From NCBI RefSeq assembly GCF_003600355.1, contig NZ_CP032416.1, positions 186,001-250,000 on the forward strand: 64,000 bases of DNA, in the 5' to 3' direction. The position numbers were made by a program, and so were the translations under genes. The notes under the pieces are model-generated. The model searched no databases, was not told the origin of the DNA, and saw only the letters and a program-made list of their open reading frames with translations. The DNA is from Clostridium fermenticellae. GTDB lineage: Bacteria > Bacillota > Clostridia > Clostridiales > Clostridiaceae. Shown here one piece after another: positions 46,321 through 55,752 of the stretch. The stretch's first letter is position 1, and every line of letters begins with the position of its first letter.

Positions 46321-47271
46321 ATGAGTATAAATAGTTATGTAGTTGGCGTAGATCTAGGAGGAACTAGAATTAGGGGGGCAATTGCTGATAATAAAGGAAA
46401 TATATTAAGTAAATATAAGATGGATACGAATTCACAGAAAGGCTCTGATGAAGTGTTTAAAAATATAAAGCTTGTTATTGATAATGTCATTCAAAATTCG
46501 AATAGCAAAATTATAGATATAGAATCTATATCAATAGCGGCTCCAGGGCCAATTGATATAAATAAGGGAGTTATTCTAAATACGCCTAACCTGCCATTTG
46601 AAAATTTCAATATTGTAAAGAAGATTCAAGATGCTTATGGAATAAGGACTTACCTTGAAAATGATGCCAATGCAGCTGCAATTGGTGAATTTATGTTTGG
46701 ATCAGGAAAAGGAAGCAAAAATATGATTTATATAACTATAAGTACAGGCGTAGGTGGAGGAGCAGTTCTAGATGGGAAACTTTATCATGGAAGCAGCTAT
46801 AATGCACTTGAAATAGGACATATGACTATTATTCCGGATGGTCCTAAGTGTAATTGCGGAAATTACGGTTGTCTTGAATCTCTATCATCTGGAACAGCTA
46901 TAAGAGATCAAGCACTGAAATTTATAAGAGATGGTAAAGATACTTCCCTTTTAAAATATGATATAATTACCTCTGCTGAAGTTTTTAAGGAAGCTGAAAA
47001 TGGAGATAAGATCTCCAAGGATATATTAGATAGAAGCCTTAATTTTTTAGGAATAGGGGTAGCTAATTTAGTTACCATGTTTAACCCTGATGTTGTAGTA
47101 ATAGGCGGAGGTGTATCAAGGGGTGGAAAAATAGTTTTTGATAAAATTAGAAATGTGGTAAATAAGAGATGCTTTTTACCAATGTCTAAAACGTGTAAAA
47201 TAGTAAAGGCAGGTTTAGGTGACGATAGTGGATTGATAGGGACAGTGGCGATTGCAATGATGCAAATTTAA
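46321..47271 (+). CDS. glcK: Glucokinase, ROK family
   Basis: Phosphorylates glucose with ATP at the entry of glycolysis; 316 aa. The ATP phosphate loop is VGVDLGGTRIRGAI, the catalytic Asp is in ENDANAAAIGE, and the ROK zinc motif is present as CNCGNYGCLE (Cys-x-Cys-Gly-x(2)-Gly-Cys) after EIGHMTI. GTTGGGGGAATAACAGC before the ATG gives a G-rich ribosome site. No helix-turn-helix is fused, so it is a kinase and not a ROK repressor. The sugar could also be ManNAc or another hexose, but glucose is usual for this length and type. Confidence 0.9.
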   Translation: MSINSYVVGVDLGGTRIRGAIADNKGNILSKYKMDTNSQKGSDEVFKNIKLVIDNVIQNSNSKIIDIESISIAAPGPIDINKGVILNTPNLPFENFNIVKKIQDAYGIRTYLENDANAAAIGEFMFGSGKGSKNMIYITISTGVGGGAVLDGKLYHGSSYNALEIGHMTIIPDGPKCNCGNYGCLESLSSGTAIRDQALKFIRDGKDTSLLKYDIITSAEVFKEAENGDKISKDILDRSLNFLGIGVANLVTMFNPDVVVIGGGVSRGGKIVFDKIRNVVNKRCFLPMSKTCKIVKAGLGDDSGLIGTVAIAMMQI

Positions 47272-47486
47272 TAGGGTTTATAAATGAAAGCTTAACTTAT
47301 ACTCCGGCCGGGATTTCCAAAATACGTCACGTAAAAAATTTCTAGTAAGTCTAAGCTTACGTTCATAAAAATCTAAGCAGATTATATAAACTCGCTGCGC
47401 TAAGACTTACTACAAAATTTTTTAATGTGCCTAAATTTTAGAAATCCCGACCTGTGCATAAGTTAAGCTTAGAATTACAAACCCTA
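47272..47486. repeat. Imperfect palindromic repeat element, MITE-like
   Basis: 215 bases directly after the glcK stop. The left arm starts TAGGGTTTATAAATG and the right arm ends TTACAAACCCTA. The arms (about 85 bases each, roughly three quarters matching) share AAGCTTAACTTAT, GGGATTT and TAGTAAGTCT blocks, so the whole element can fold into one long hairpin with a small AATCT/AGATT tip. There is no coding capacity. A short derivative lies at 29086. No clear target-site duplication was found. Confidence 0.75.
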
Positions 47487-47580
47487 TATTAAATAGAAGA
47501 AAACATCTAATGTATGATATATAAATGAATATAATTTTAAATTTTAAAATTATACTGCTGAATTTAGTAACATATATGTA

Positions 47581-47609
47581 TTGAAATTATATAGTAAAAA
47601 TAATATCAT
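47581..47609 (+). promoter_or_regulatory. Promoter of the ctsR operon
   Basis: TTGAAA, 17 bases, TATCAT; the transcript should start near 47616, on the edge of the CtsR site. Confidence 0.7.
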
Positions 47610-47617
47610 GTAATTAA

Positions 47618-47634
47618 GGTCAAAGAAAGGCAAA
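47618..47634 (+). promoter_or_regulatory. CtsR operator
   Basis: GGTCAAA-GAA-AGGCAAA compared with the CtsR heptad repeat RGTCAAANANRGTCAAA: the first heptad is perfect, the second has one mismatch (G for T). It overlaps the predicted transcription start, so CtsR would repress its own operon. Confidence 0.8.
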
Positions 47635-47651
47635 GTCAAGAAGGTGTTTTT

Positions 47652-48116
47652 ATGGCAAGATTATCAGATGTAATAGAAGATTTTATAAAACAGATGATGG
47701 ATGATAATAATGAAAGTGAACTTCAAATAGTTAGAAATGAACTTGCAAATTATTTTAGTTGTGCCCCTTCACAAATAAATTATGTCCTTACAACTAGGTT
47801 TACTGCAGATAAAGGGTATTACGTAGAAAGCAGAAGGGGTGGTGGAGGCTGTATAATAATCAGAAAGGTAGAATTAAATGACAATCAATCACTTAGTGAA
47901 ATTATAAATGATAAAATTGGAGATAATATAACATATAATTCTGCCCTTCGAATAATAAGTGGATTATTTGAATCAGAAATTATAACTAAAAGAGAATTTT
48001 ATATATTAAAGGCAGTTATAAATGACAGAACTTTAAGTTCATTTCAGGAAAATAAAAATCTGTTAAGAGCAAATATATTAAAATCAGCAATGTTAGTATT
48101 ATTAAGTGACATATAA
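47652..48116 (+). CDS. ctsR: Transcriptional repressor CtsR
   Basis: Heat- and stress-sensing repressor of clp genes, 154 aa. The N-terminal winged helix-turn-helix includes CAPSQINYVLTTRFT, and the glycine-rich thermosensing wing is ESRRGGGGCIII. GAAGGTG precedes the ATG. It heads the ctsR-mcsA-mcsB-clpC operon and is preceded by a matching operator. It is released under stress when McsB/McsA becomes active. Confidence 0.96.
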   Translation: MARLSDVIEDFIKQMMDDNNESELQIVRNELANYFSCAPSQINYVLTTRFTADKGYYVESRRGGGGCIIIRKVELNDNQSLSEIINDKIGDNITYNSALRIISGLFESEIITKREFYILKAVINDRTLSSFQENKNLLRANILKSAMLVLLSDI

Positions 48117-48139
48117 CTTTATTTTTAAGAGGTGATATT

Positions 48140-48658
48140 ATGCTTTGTGATTTTTGTAAAAAAAATGAAGCTACTGTTCATATAACAAGAGTAATAAATG
48201 GAGTCAAACAGGAATTTAATTTATGTGAAAAATGTGCACATGAAAATACAGAATTTAATTTTGTTCCCCAGGTAGATTTTTTTTCATCACCATTTACTTT
48301 CCAGAATGTATTAAGTGGAATGATGGACTATATATCTAATTCTAATAATGCAACTCAACGTAATTTTAATGTTACTTGCAGTAAGTGCAATTTAAACTTT
48401 GAAGAATTTAAAAGAACGGGATTACTTGGGTGTAGTGATTGTTATAAGAATTTTGGTTCAACTTTGATTCCTGTGATAAAAAGAGTACAGGGGAATTTAG
48501 AACATACGGGTAAGATACCTAAGAGGATAGGCAATAATATTATATGCAGAAAGAAAATAGAACAACTTAAACATGAACTGCAGAAATGTATAGAAAATGA
48601 AGAATATGAAGAGGCAGCTAAAATTAGAGATGAAATAAAAGAAATCAATAAGAAATAG
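48140..48658 (+). CDS. mcsA: McsA, activator of protein-arginine kinase
   Basis: 172 aa with treble-clef-like Cys pairs (CDFC, CEKC, then CSKC, CSDC) and a C-terminal UVR coiled-coil motif (KKIEQLKHELQKCIENEEYEEAAKIRDEI, about residues 135-163). The UVR segment matches the ClpC middle-domain UVR, supporting interaction. Stimulates McsB. GAGGTGATATT leads to the ATG. Co-directional, 23 bases after ctsR. Confidence 0.94.
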   Translation: MLCDFCKKNEATVHITRVINGVKQEFNLCEKCAHENTEFNFVPQVDFFSSPFTFQNVLSGMMDYISNSNNATQRNFNVTCSKCNLNFEEFKRTGLLGCSDCYKNFGSTLIPVIKRVQGNLEHTGKIPKRIGNNIICRKKIEQLKHELQKCIENEEYEEAAKIRDEIKEINKK

Positions 48659-48674
48659 GTGGTGACGGATTGTT

Positions 48675-49703
48675 ATGGAGAATTGGATCAATTCAAATAG
48701 AACTGAGAATAAGCTTGTATTAAGTAGTAGAATAAGGCTTGCTAGAAATATTGGTGCAGTCCCATTTCCACACATGTTAAATGAAGAAAAGGGAAAAGAG
48801 ATAGTAAATTTAGTAGAAGATGCTTTTTATAAATCTCAGATTATGAAAGATAAATTTACTACGAAATATTTGTGGGAAAGTGATCCTGCTTCTAATAGAG
48901 TATTTTTTGATAAACACCTTATAAGTAAAAATCTTTTAGATAATAGCTCAAAAGGTGCATTTATATTAGATGATGATGAAACTACTAGTATTATGATAAA
49001 TGAGGAAGATCATATAAGAATTCAATGTATAACTGCCGGTTTTAATTTAGAAGGGGCATATGATTATTCAGATAAAATAGATGATTTATTAGAGCAAAAC
49101 TTAAACTATGCATTTGATGAAAAACTCGGATATCTAACTGCTTGCCCTACAAATATTGGAACTGGTCTTAGAGCATCTGTTATGATACATCTTCCCGCAT
49201 TGTCTATTAGCAACAAGATAGCAGGCATATTAAATGCAATAAGTCAAGTTGGTATGACTATAAGGGGACTTTATGGGGAAGGTTCTAAAATTTACGGAAA
49301 TATTTATCAGATATCAAATCAAATAAGTCTTGGATTGGATGAAAGAGAAATAATAAATAATTTAAGTGGCGTCGTAAATCAGATTATAAATGAGGAAGTT
49401 ATTGCCAGGGATACTATTTTTAAGACTTATAAGTATAATATAGAAGACAGAATATATAGAGCACTGGGGATATTAAAATCGGCTGTACTTCTAAACTCGG
49501 ATGAATGTCTTAGGTTTTTATCTGATGTAAGGTTAGGAGTAGAAATGGGAATAATTAAGGACGTTGATTTGATTATGTTAAATAAATTATTGGTAAAAAC
49601 TCAATGCCTTTTGATAAATGATTCAAAGCTTCAAAATTCAACTGAGGAAAAGAAAAGTTTTGATAGAGCAAAAATGGTTAGGGAAACTTTAATTAAAAAG
49701 TAG
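48675..49703 (+). CDS. mcsB: Protein-arginine kinase McsB
   Basis: Phosphorylates arginine residues on client proteins, marking them for ClpC-ClpP degradation; phosphagen-kinase fold, 342 aa. Nucleotide-binding arginines appear in LSSRIRLARNIG; the catalytic loop is NEEDHIRIQ, and a later arginine lies in ASVMIHLP with TNIGTGLRA. It starts 16 bases after mcsA with a GGTGGTGA ribosome site. A likely opposing phosphatase (YwlE-like) is encoded at 681. Confidence 0.95.
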   Translation: MENWINSNRTENKLVLSSRIRLARNIGAVPFPHMLNEEKGKEIVNLVEDAFYKSQIMKDKFTTKYLWESDPASNRVFFDKHLISKNLLDNSSKGAFILDDDETTSIMINEEDHIRIQCITAGFNLEGAYDYSDKIDDLLEQNLNYAFDEKLGYLTACPTNIGTGLRASVMIHLPALSISNKIAGILNAISQVGMTIRGLYGEGSKIYGNIYQISNQISLGLDEREIINNLSGVVNQIINEEVIARDTIFKTYKYNIEDRIYRALGILKSAVLLNSDECLRFLSDVRLGVEMGIIKDVDLIMLNKLLVKTQCLLINDSKLQNSTEEKKSFDRAKMVRETLIKK

Positions 49704-49725
49704 TTAAAAGGAAGGTGAAAAGATT

Positions 49726-52170
49726 ATGATGTTTGGAAGATTTACTGAAAGAGCTCAAAAAGTATTGTTTTATGCACAAGAGGAAGCTCAAAATCTTAGA
49801 CATGGATATGTTGGAACTGAGCATATACTTTTGGGAATATTAAGAGAAGATGGCATAGCTGAAAAATTAATGAGTAATATAAATATAACTGTGGATGATG
49901 TCAGAGGTTTAATAGAAGAATATGAAGGAAAAGGGGATATGGATTTATATAAAAATGAAATACCCCTTACTCCTAGAACAAAAAGGCTTCTTGAGTTAAG
50001 TTTGTTTGAAGCTCGCAATTTAAACCATAATTATATAAGTCCAGAGCATATATTACTTGCACTTATAAGAGAGGGCGAAGGAGTTGCCTTTACAATTCTA
50101 AATAATCTTGGAGCTGATTTTGATAAGCTTAGAAAAGATCTTATAGATGTACTTTCTGGTGAACAAAATACATCAGCTGGAGATGTAAATAAGAATGCAG
50201 GTGAACCTACTCCTACACTAGATCAATTTGGAAGAGATTTAACCAATATGGCTAAGGAAGGAAAACTTGATCCTGTAATAGGCAGAGATAAGGAAACGCA
50301 AAGAGTACTTGAAATATTATGCAGAAGGACTAAAAATAATCCATGTCTTATAGGAGATCCTGGAGTTGGAAAAACTGCTATAGCTGAAGGACTAGCTCAA
50401 AAGATTATATCTGGTAATATACCTGAAATTTTGAAGGATAAAAGAGTTGTGACTTTAGAGCTTTCGTCAATGGTTGCTGGTTCAAAATATAGGGGAGAAT
50501 TTGAGGAAAGATTAAAGAAAGTTATGGCTGAAATAAGAAAATCAGGCGATATAATATTATTTATAGATGAAATTCATACTATAATAGGAGCAGGAGCAGC
50601 TGAGGGAGCAATAGATGCATCTAATATATTGAAACCTGCACTAGCAAGAGGAGAAATTCAGTGTATTGGTGCTACAACTATAGATGAGTACAGGAAATAT
50701 ATAGAAAAGGATTCAGCCCTTGAAAGAAGATTTCAGCCTATAGTAGTAGGTGAACCAACTAAGGAAGAGGCTGTGCTGATTTTAAAAGGGCTTAGAGATA
50801 AGTATGAGGCACATCACAGAGTAAAGATAACGGATAAGGCAATAGATGCAGCAGTTAATTTATCAGATAGATATATAACAGATAGATATTTGCCAGATAA
50901 AGCTATAGATCTAATGGATGAGGCAGCAGCTAAACTTAGAATTGAAAATTTGGTTGCTCCACCTGATTTGAAGAATTTAGAGTCTGATCTTAATAATATA
51001 ACTAAAGAAAAAGAAGATGCTATAAGAGTTCAGGATTTTGAAAAAGCTGCAAAACTTAGAGATAAAGAAAAAGGAATGAAGAGTAAACTTGAGGATTTAA
51101 AGAAAAATTGGAAGACAGAAAAACAAGTATCGGCTCTTACTGTTGGAGAGGCGCAGATAGCAGGAGCAGTATCTAGATGGACTAATATACCAGTAGAAAA
51201 ACTTACTGAAAAAGAATCAGAAAAATTATTAAAACTTGAGGAAATACTTCATAATCGAGTTGTGGGGCAGGATGAAGCCGTAAAATCTATAGCAAGAGCT
51301 GTAAGGAGAGCAAGAGTTGGATTAAAGGACCCTAATAGACCAATTGGGTCGTTTATATTTTTAGGACCTACAGGAGTTGGAAAGACTGAACTATCTAAAG
51401 CGCTTGCGGAAGCTATGTTTGGCGATGAAAATAATATGATAAGAGTAGATATGTCCGAGTATATGGAAAAGCATACAGTCTCAAGACTTATTGGATCACC
51501 TCCAGGATATGTTGGATTTGAGGAAGGAGGACAGCTTACAGAAAAGGTAAGGAGAAACCCTTACTCTGTAGTATTGTTTGATGAAATAGAGAAAGCTCAT
51601 CCGGATGTATTTAATATATTACTTCAAATACTTGAAGATGGAAGACTTACCGATGGAAAAGGAAAGACTATAAATTTTAAAAATACTATAATAATTATGA
51701 CTTCCAATGTAGGAGCATCTACTATAAAGAAGCAGAAATCTATGGGATTTTCGCTTGATGATAACTCAGCATTTATGGATGAATATGAAAAAATGAAGGA
51801 TAATATTATGGAAGAACTCAAAAGATCCTTTAGACCTGAGTTTTTAAATAGAATAGATGATATAATAGTATTCCATCAACTTCAGGAAAATGATCTTCAA
51901 AAAATTGTCAAACTAATGTTAAAAACAGTTACTAAAAGACTTAAGGAACAGGATATAACGCTCGAATTTAGTGAAGACTCTCAGAAATTCCTTGCTGAGA
52001 AGGGAACTGACTTAACCTATGGTGCACGACCTTTAAGGCGTGCTATAACAAAAACTGTGGAGGATAAACTCTCAGAGGAAATGTTAAAGGGAAATGTTAA
52101 AAGAGGCGACACTGTTAAGGTGAAAGTTAGTGATAGCAATAATTTAGAGTTTATAAGTTGCGATAATTAA
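49726..52170 (+). CDS. clpC: ATP-dependent Clp protease ATPase subunit ClpC
   Basis: AAA+ unfoldase feeding ClpP, 814 aa. Two N-terminal Clp repeats (residues about 3-140, binding site for phospho-arginine), first Walker A GDPGVGKT at 210-217 with LFIDEIHTI, a UVR middle domain (EKEDAIRVQDFEKAAKLRDKEK, about 425-446), and second Walker A GPTGVGKT at 547-554 with VVLFDEIEKAH. Two Met codons start the frame behind GGAAGGTGA; the first is used here. Last gene of the CtsR operon. Confidence 0.97.
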   Translation: MMFGRFTERAQKVLFYAQEEAQNLRHGYVGTEHILLGILREDGIAEKLMSNINITVDDVRGLIEEYEGKGDMDLYKNEIPLTPRTKRLLELSLFEARNLNHNYISPEHILLALIREGEGVAFTILNNLGADFDKLRKDLIDVLSGEQNTSAGDVNKNAGEPTPTLDQFGRDLTNMAKEGKLDPVIGRDKETQRVLEILCRRTKNNPCLIGDPGVGKTAIAEGLAQKIISGNIPEILKDKRVVTLELSSMVAGSKYRGEFEERLKKVMAEIRKSGDIILFIDEIHTIIGAGAAEGAIDASNILKPALARGEIQCIGATTIDEYRKYIEKDSALERRFQPIVVGEPTKEEAVLILKGLRDKYEAHHRVKITDKAIDAAVNLSDRYITDRYLPDKAIDLMDEAAAKLRIENLVAPPDLKNLESDLNNITKEKEDAIRVQDFEKAAKLRDKEKGMKSKLEDLKKNWKTEKQVSALTVGEAQIAGAVSRWTNIPVEKLTEKESEKLLKLEEILHNRVVGQDEAVKSIARAVRRARVGLKDPNRPIGSFIFLGPTGVGKTELSKALAEAMFGDENNMIRVDMSEYMEKHTVSRLIGSPPGYVGFEEGGQLTEKVRRNPYSVVLFDEIEKAHPDVFNILLQILEDGRLTDGKGKTINFKNTIIIMTSNVGASTIKKQKSMGFSLDDNSAFMDEYEKMKDNIMEELKRSFRPEFLNRIDDIIVFHQLQENDLQKIVKLMLKTVTKRLKEQDITLEFSEDSQKFLAEKGTDLTYGARPLRRAITKTVEDKLSEEMLKGNVKRGDTVKVKVSDSNNLEFISCDN

Positions 52171-52175
52171 TATTT

Positions 52176-52222
52176 ATACTATCAAATCCATTATAATTTT
52201 TATGGGTTTGATAGTATTTTTG
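52176..52222 (+). terminator. Terminator after clpC
   Basis: ATACTATCAAATCCA paired with TGGGTTTGATAGTAT and a T-run; closes the stress operon before radA. Confidence 0.85.
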
Positions 52223-52377
52223 TGATTTTAAATTAATAGGTTTAAATAAAGCTAAAAATAAATTATAATAAAGGAAATATTTTTTTAAATTTTGATTATT
52301 ATTAATATTTGATTATTATTAATAATAGAAGAAAATACAATAGATAATATTAAATTTAGCGATAGGTGGTAGGTTTA

Positions 52378-53733
52378 ATGGCAAAGAGCAAAAGTGTTTT
52401 TGTTTGTCAGGAGTGTGGATATGAATCATTAAAGTGGCTTGGAAAATGTCCCAATTGTAATACATGGAACAGTATGGTGGAAGAAGTTAAAGAAGAAAAG
52501 ATTTCTACGAAGCAGAGTGTAATTCTTAATAATGAACCACGTAGTATAGTAAGTATTAAATCAGGTGAATATGAAAGATTAGATACTGGAATATCTGAGT
52601 TAAACAGAGTTTTAGGAGGAGGAATAGTTAAAGGATCTCTTACTTTGATCTCAGGAGCACCTGGAATAGGGAAATCAACTCTTCTTCTGCAGGCAGCCAA
52701 TAACATTGCGGGTAGATATGGTAAAGTTCTATATGTATCAGGAGAAGAATCTGAGGAACAGATAAAAATGCGTGGAGATAGATTAAATGTTCTATCAAAA
52801 GACCTTTACGTAATTTCAGAAACCAATATGGATAAAATAAAAGAACATATAACAAATACTAATCCTGTATTTGTTATTATAGATTCAATACAAACACTTT
52901 TCAAACAATCAATGACTTCAGCGCCGGGAAGTGTATCTCAAGTACGGCAAAATTCAAACGATATTATGAGTATAGGCAAAACTCAGAATATACCGTTTTT
53001 TATAGTAGCACACATAACTAAACAAGGAGAATTAGCAGGACCTAGGGTTTTAGAGCATATGGTTGATACTGTACTTTCCTTTGAAGGCGAGAGAACTCAG
53101 GAATTTAGAATTCTTAGAACAATAAAAAATCGTTTTGGTAACACTAGTGAAATTGGTGTATTTGAGATGTCGCAAGAGGGCCTTAAACAAATATTAAATC
53201 CGTCAGCTGTTTTTTTAGAAGAAGCGGGCTTTCAAAAAGAAGGCTCTATTGTAATAGGTGTAATTGAAGGAACAAGACCAATACTTGTTGAAATACAAGC
53301 TCTTGTAACTGAAACTAAGGCAGTTATGCCAAGAAGAACGGCTGTTGGTGTGGATAATTTACGACTTAATTTAATACTAGCAGTTTTAGAAAAAAAATTA
53401 AGAGTTTACTTCTACAATTGTGATGTTTATGTTAATGTAGTAGGAGGATTAAATATAGAAGGAACATTTGGTGACCTGGGATTGGCATTAGCTCTTTTGT
53501 CAAGTGTAAAGTCAAAGGCTATTTCACTTGAAAGGCTTATTGTAGTTGGGGAGATAGGTCTTACAGGAGAGGTTAGGCCTGTGACATTTTGTGATAGGCT
53601 GGTAAATGAGGCAGAAAAGATGGGATTTAAAAATGCTATAATACCATACAGAAATAAGGATAGAATAAAAAATAAGAATATTGACGTCATTAGTGTATCT
53701 TCCTTGGTTGAAGCAATAAATAAAGTTTTTTAG
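52378..53733 (+). CDS. radA: DNA repair protein RadA (Sms)
   Basis: RecA-like branch-migration helicase, 451 aa. N-terminal zinc finger CQECGYESLKWLGKCPNC, Walker A GAPGIGKST at residues 93-101, the RadA-specific KNRFG in TIKNRFGNTSE, and a Lon-like C-terminal domain (GGLNIEGTFGDLGLALAL). The ATG at 52378 follows GGTGGTAGG; an upstream GTG lies inside that site. It is followed at once by disA, as in Bacillus and other clostridia. Confidence 0.95.
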   Translation: MAKSKSVFVCQECGYESLKWLGKCPNCNTWNSMVEEVKEEKISTKQSVILNNEPRSIVSIKSGEYERLDTGISELNRVLGGGIVKGSLTLISGAPGIGKSTLLLQAANNIAGRYGKVLYVSGEESEEQIKMRGDRLNVLSKDLYVISETNMDKIKEHITNTNPVFVIIDSIQTLFKQSMTSAPGSVSQVRQNSNDIMSIGKTQNIPFFIVAHITKQGELAGPRVLEHMVDTVLSFEGERTQEFRILRTIKNRFGNTSEIGVFEMSQEGLKQILNPSAVFLEEAGFQKEGSIVIGVIEGTRPILVEIQALVTETKAVMPRRTAVGVDNLRLNLILAVLEKKLRVYFYNCDVYVNVVGGLNIEGTFGDLGLALALLSSVKSKAISLERLIVVGEIGLTGEVRPVTFCDRLVNEAEKMGFKNAIIPYRNKDRIKNKNIDVISVSSLVEAINKVF

Positions 53734-53748
53734 TATAGGGTGATAATA

Positions 53749-54807
53749 TTGAGATTAGAAAAGGATAAAGAACTTAAGAGTATTCTTAAACTTTTGGCAC
53801 CGGGAACTCAACTTAGAGATGGACTTGAAAATATATTAAGAGCTAAAACTGGTGGACTAATAGTACTAGGTGATAGTGAGCAGATATTAAAGATAGTGGA
53901 TGGTGGGTTTAAGATAAATTCTGAATATAGTCCATCATATATATATGAACTTGCCAAAATGGATGGTGCAATAGTTTTAAGTAGTGATTTAAAGAGAATA
54001 ATTTGTGCAAATGCACAGCTTATACCAGAATCAAATGTGCAAACTTTTGAAACTGGTACCAGGCATAGAACAGCAGACAGAGTTGCGAAACAGATAGGAG
54101 CAATAGTTATTGCGATATCGCAAAGAAGAAATATAATAACGGTATATAAAGGAAACATCAAATATGTACTTAGAGATAGCAGTGTTATTTTGGCGAAAGC
54201 GAATCAGGCGCTTCAAACTTTGGAAAAATATATATCTGTATTAGACAGAGTTGTTGTTAATCTTAATGTACTTGAATTTCAGGATCTAGTTACATTATTT
54301 GATGTTATGACAGCAATTCAGAGAACGGAAATGGTTATGAGGATAGTTTCAGAAATAGAAAGGTATATATGTGAACTCGGAAATGAAGGAAGGCTTATTT
54401 CAATGCAGCTTAATGAATTGATAAGAAGTGTTGAAGAGGATGGAATATTTTTAATAAGGGATTATTGTCAGGACAACATGGCTTATGATGAAATATATAA
54501 AAATATTCAGAAGATGACATCAGAAGAAATATTGAATTTAGATTATATATCTAGAGCTTTAGGGTATATAGGGGTTCCGCTTGTTGATACTCTGATATCT
54601 CCAAGGGGTTATAGGATGTTGAATAAAATACCGAGGATACCTTCAACTGTAATAGAAAACCTTGTGAAAAATTTTAAGCAATTAGAAGGAGTAATGAATG
54701 CCACATACGAACAGCTTGATAATGTTGAAGGTATAGGAGAGGCAAGAGCAAGAGCCATAAAGAATGGTTTGAGACGTTTAAGAGAACAAATAATGATTGA
54801 CAAATAA
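53749..54807 (+). CDS. disA: Diadenylate cyclase DisA
   Basis: Makes c-di-AMP from two ATP and scans DNA integrity during sporulation; 352 aa octamer-forming protein. The DAC domain holds DGA (residues 72-74) and RHRT (105-108); a central helical spine leads to a C-terminal helix-hairpin-helix ([16 protein letters not shown]). I choose TTG at 53749, six bases after AGGGTGA; the GTG at 53740 is part of that site. Only 15 bases separate it from radA. Confidence 0.94.
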   Translation: MRLEKDKELKSILKLLAPGTQLRDGLENILRAKTGGLIVLGDSEQILKIVDGGFKINSEYSPSYIYELAKMDGAIVLSSDLKRIICANAQLIPESNVQTFETGTRHRTADRVAKQIGAIVIAISQRRNIITVYKGNIKYVLRDSSVILAKANQALQTLEKYISVLDRVVVNLNVLEFQDLVTLFDVMTAIQRTEMVMRIVSEIERYICELGNEGRLISMQLNELIRSVEEDGIFLIRDYCQDNMAYDEIYKNIQKMTSEEILNLDYISRALGYIGVPLVDTLISPRGYRMLNKIPRIPSTVIENLVKNFKQLEGVMNATYEQLDNVEGIGEARARAIKNGLRRLREQIMIDK

Positions 54808-54813
54808 AGTAGT

Positions 54814-54850
54814 AATTAGCACAAAGTGTTTATTTGTGCTAATTTGAGTT
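54814..54850 (+). terminator. Terminator after disA
   Basis: AATTAGCACAAA/TTTGTGCTAATT stem with a seven-base loop, then a modest T tail. It may also stop the convergent minus-strand gene. Confidence 0.8.
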
Positions 54851-54860
54851 TTGAAAAATA

Positions 54861-55265
54861 TCATCTGAAAGTATATTTACCGAGAGTGTTCATCTTATCA
54901 TATTCCTTAAGTATAATGTCAAATAAATTTAAATTTAAAATATTACATAGGGATGTAAGATAAAATAAATTATTACCTATCTCTCTTTCTAATATATCTC
55001 TGCAATTATCACAAAGTTTTCCGTCTACATGTGATTTGAGATATTTTTTCAAATCTTTAATATCCATATCCTCTTTACCAGTTGGAAAGTATTGTTTAAC
55101 AGCATTTACTTTTATACATCCGCAATTTGTAACTGATTTGGCAATTGCCCTATTAATTCTTCCATTAGATTCCTGAAATTTGGTCATTATATCAATAATA
55201 CTCTTATGTCTGAGTAACGATTCATCTACTGCATTTTGAAAGTCATCAAAAATTACATCTTTCAT
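54861..55265 (-). CDS. Conserved clostridial protein, MazG-like helical fold with Cys pairs
   Basis: 134 aa. I recognise the type as a clostridial neighbour of disA (often labelled DUF1573 in annotations, which I cannot verify) but no function. The C-terminal half, EREIGNNLFYLTSLCNIL then LNLFDIILKEYDKMNTLGKY, follows the helix pattern of MazG pyrophosphohydrolases, but the catalytic Asp position appears as Asn. Four Cys (CGC near residue 50, CDNC near 86) could bind a metal. The ATG at 55265 follows AAGGAG by nine bases; a TTG at 55274 abuts that site. It has its own promoter on the minus strand. Any nucleotide role is inference. Confidence 0.75.
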   Translation of the reverse strand: MKDVIFDDFQNAVDESLLRHKSIIDIMTKFQESNGRINRAIAKSVTNCGCIKVNAVKQYFPTGKEDMDIKDLKKYLKSHVDGKLCDNCRDILEREIGNNLFYLTSLCNILNLNLFDIILKEYDKMNTLGKYTFR

Positions 55266-55309
55266 CAGGTTCAACTCCTTATAAAGATTTAAGTTATTAT
55301 CACAAGTTA

Positions 55310-55339
55310 ATTATAATTTTTTTTAGATAATTTTGTCAA
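55310..55339 (-). promoter_or_regulatory. Promoter of the minus-strand MazG-like gene
   Basis: On the minus strand TTGACA, 18 bases, TATAAT, about 40 bases before the ATG at 55265. Confidence 0.75.
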
Positions 55340-55752
55340 TAAAGTATAGTACAATTTTGAATTCAATTTATATAATAAAACAATATAAAATTTATTAATA
55401 GGGGGATGAATGGAGTAATTGATAATAAGAATAAGAAATCCATTCAAAAATTGTACATATATTATTTATTATAATAATTGTAATATAAGAATGGAAATTT
55501 AGTGGCAGGAATTTACTGTTAATGTGTTATAATGGGAGAGTATTAAATAAATCCACGGAAGATTAGGGAAAAGTATTTTAAACTCTTTTAGATTAAAGCC
55601 AATAAAATGATGATTAAAATGAGCGGATTAGGTAAATAATTTATTAAATAGTTGGAGTTTTATTGAAAAGTTCAACTTATTAATATATATTAAGTATTGA
55701 CGGATTTAAAATACAAAAATTGTTAATAATTAGAATAGAGGAGGTGAGGCTG
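55340..55752. other. Long AT-rich region upstream of the PIN-TRAM gene
   Basis: About 410 bases without a credible gene. One extended -10 (TGTTATAAT, 55525-55533) points right and would give a leader of about 210 bases. No riboswitch signature was recognised in it. Confidence 0.4.
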
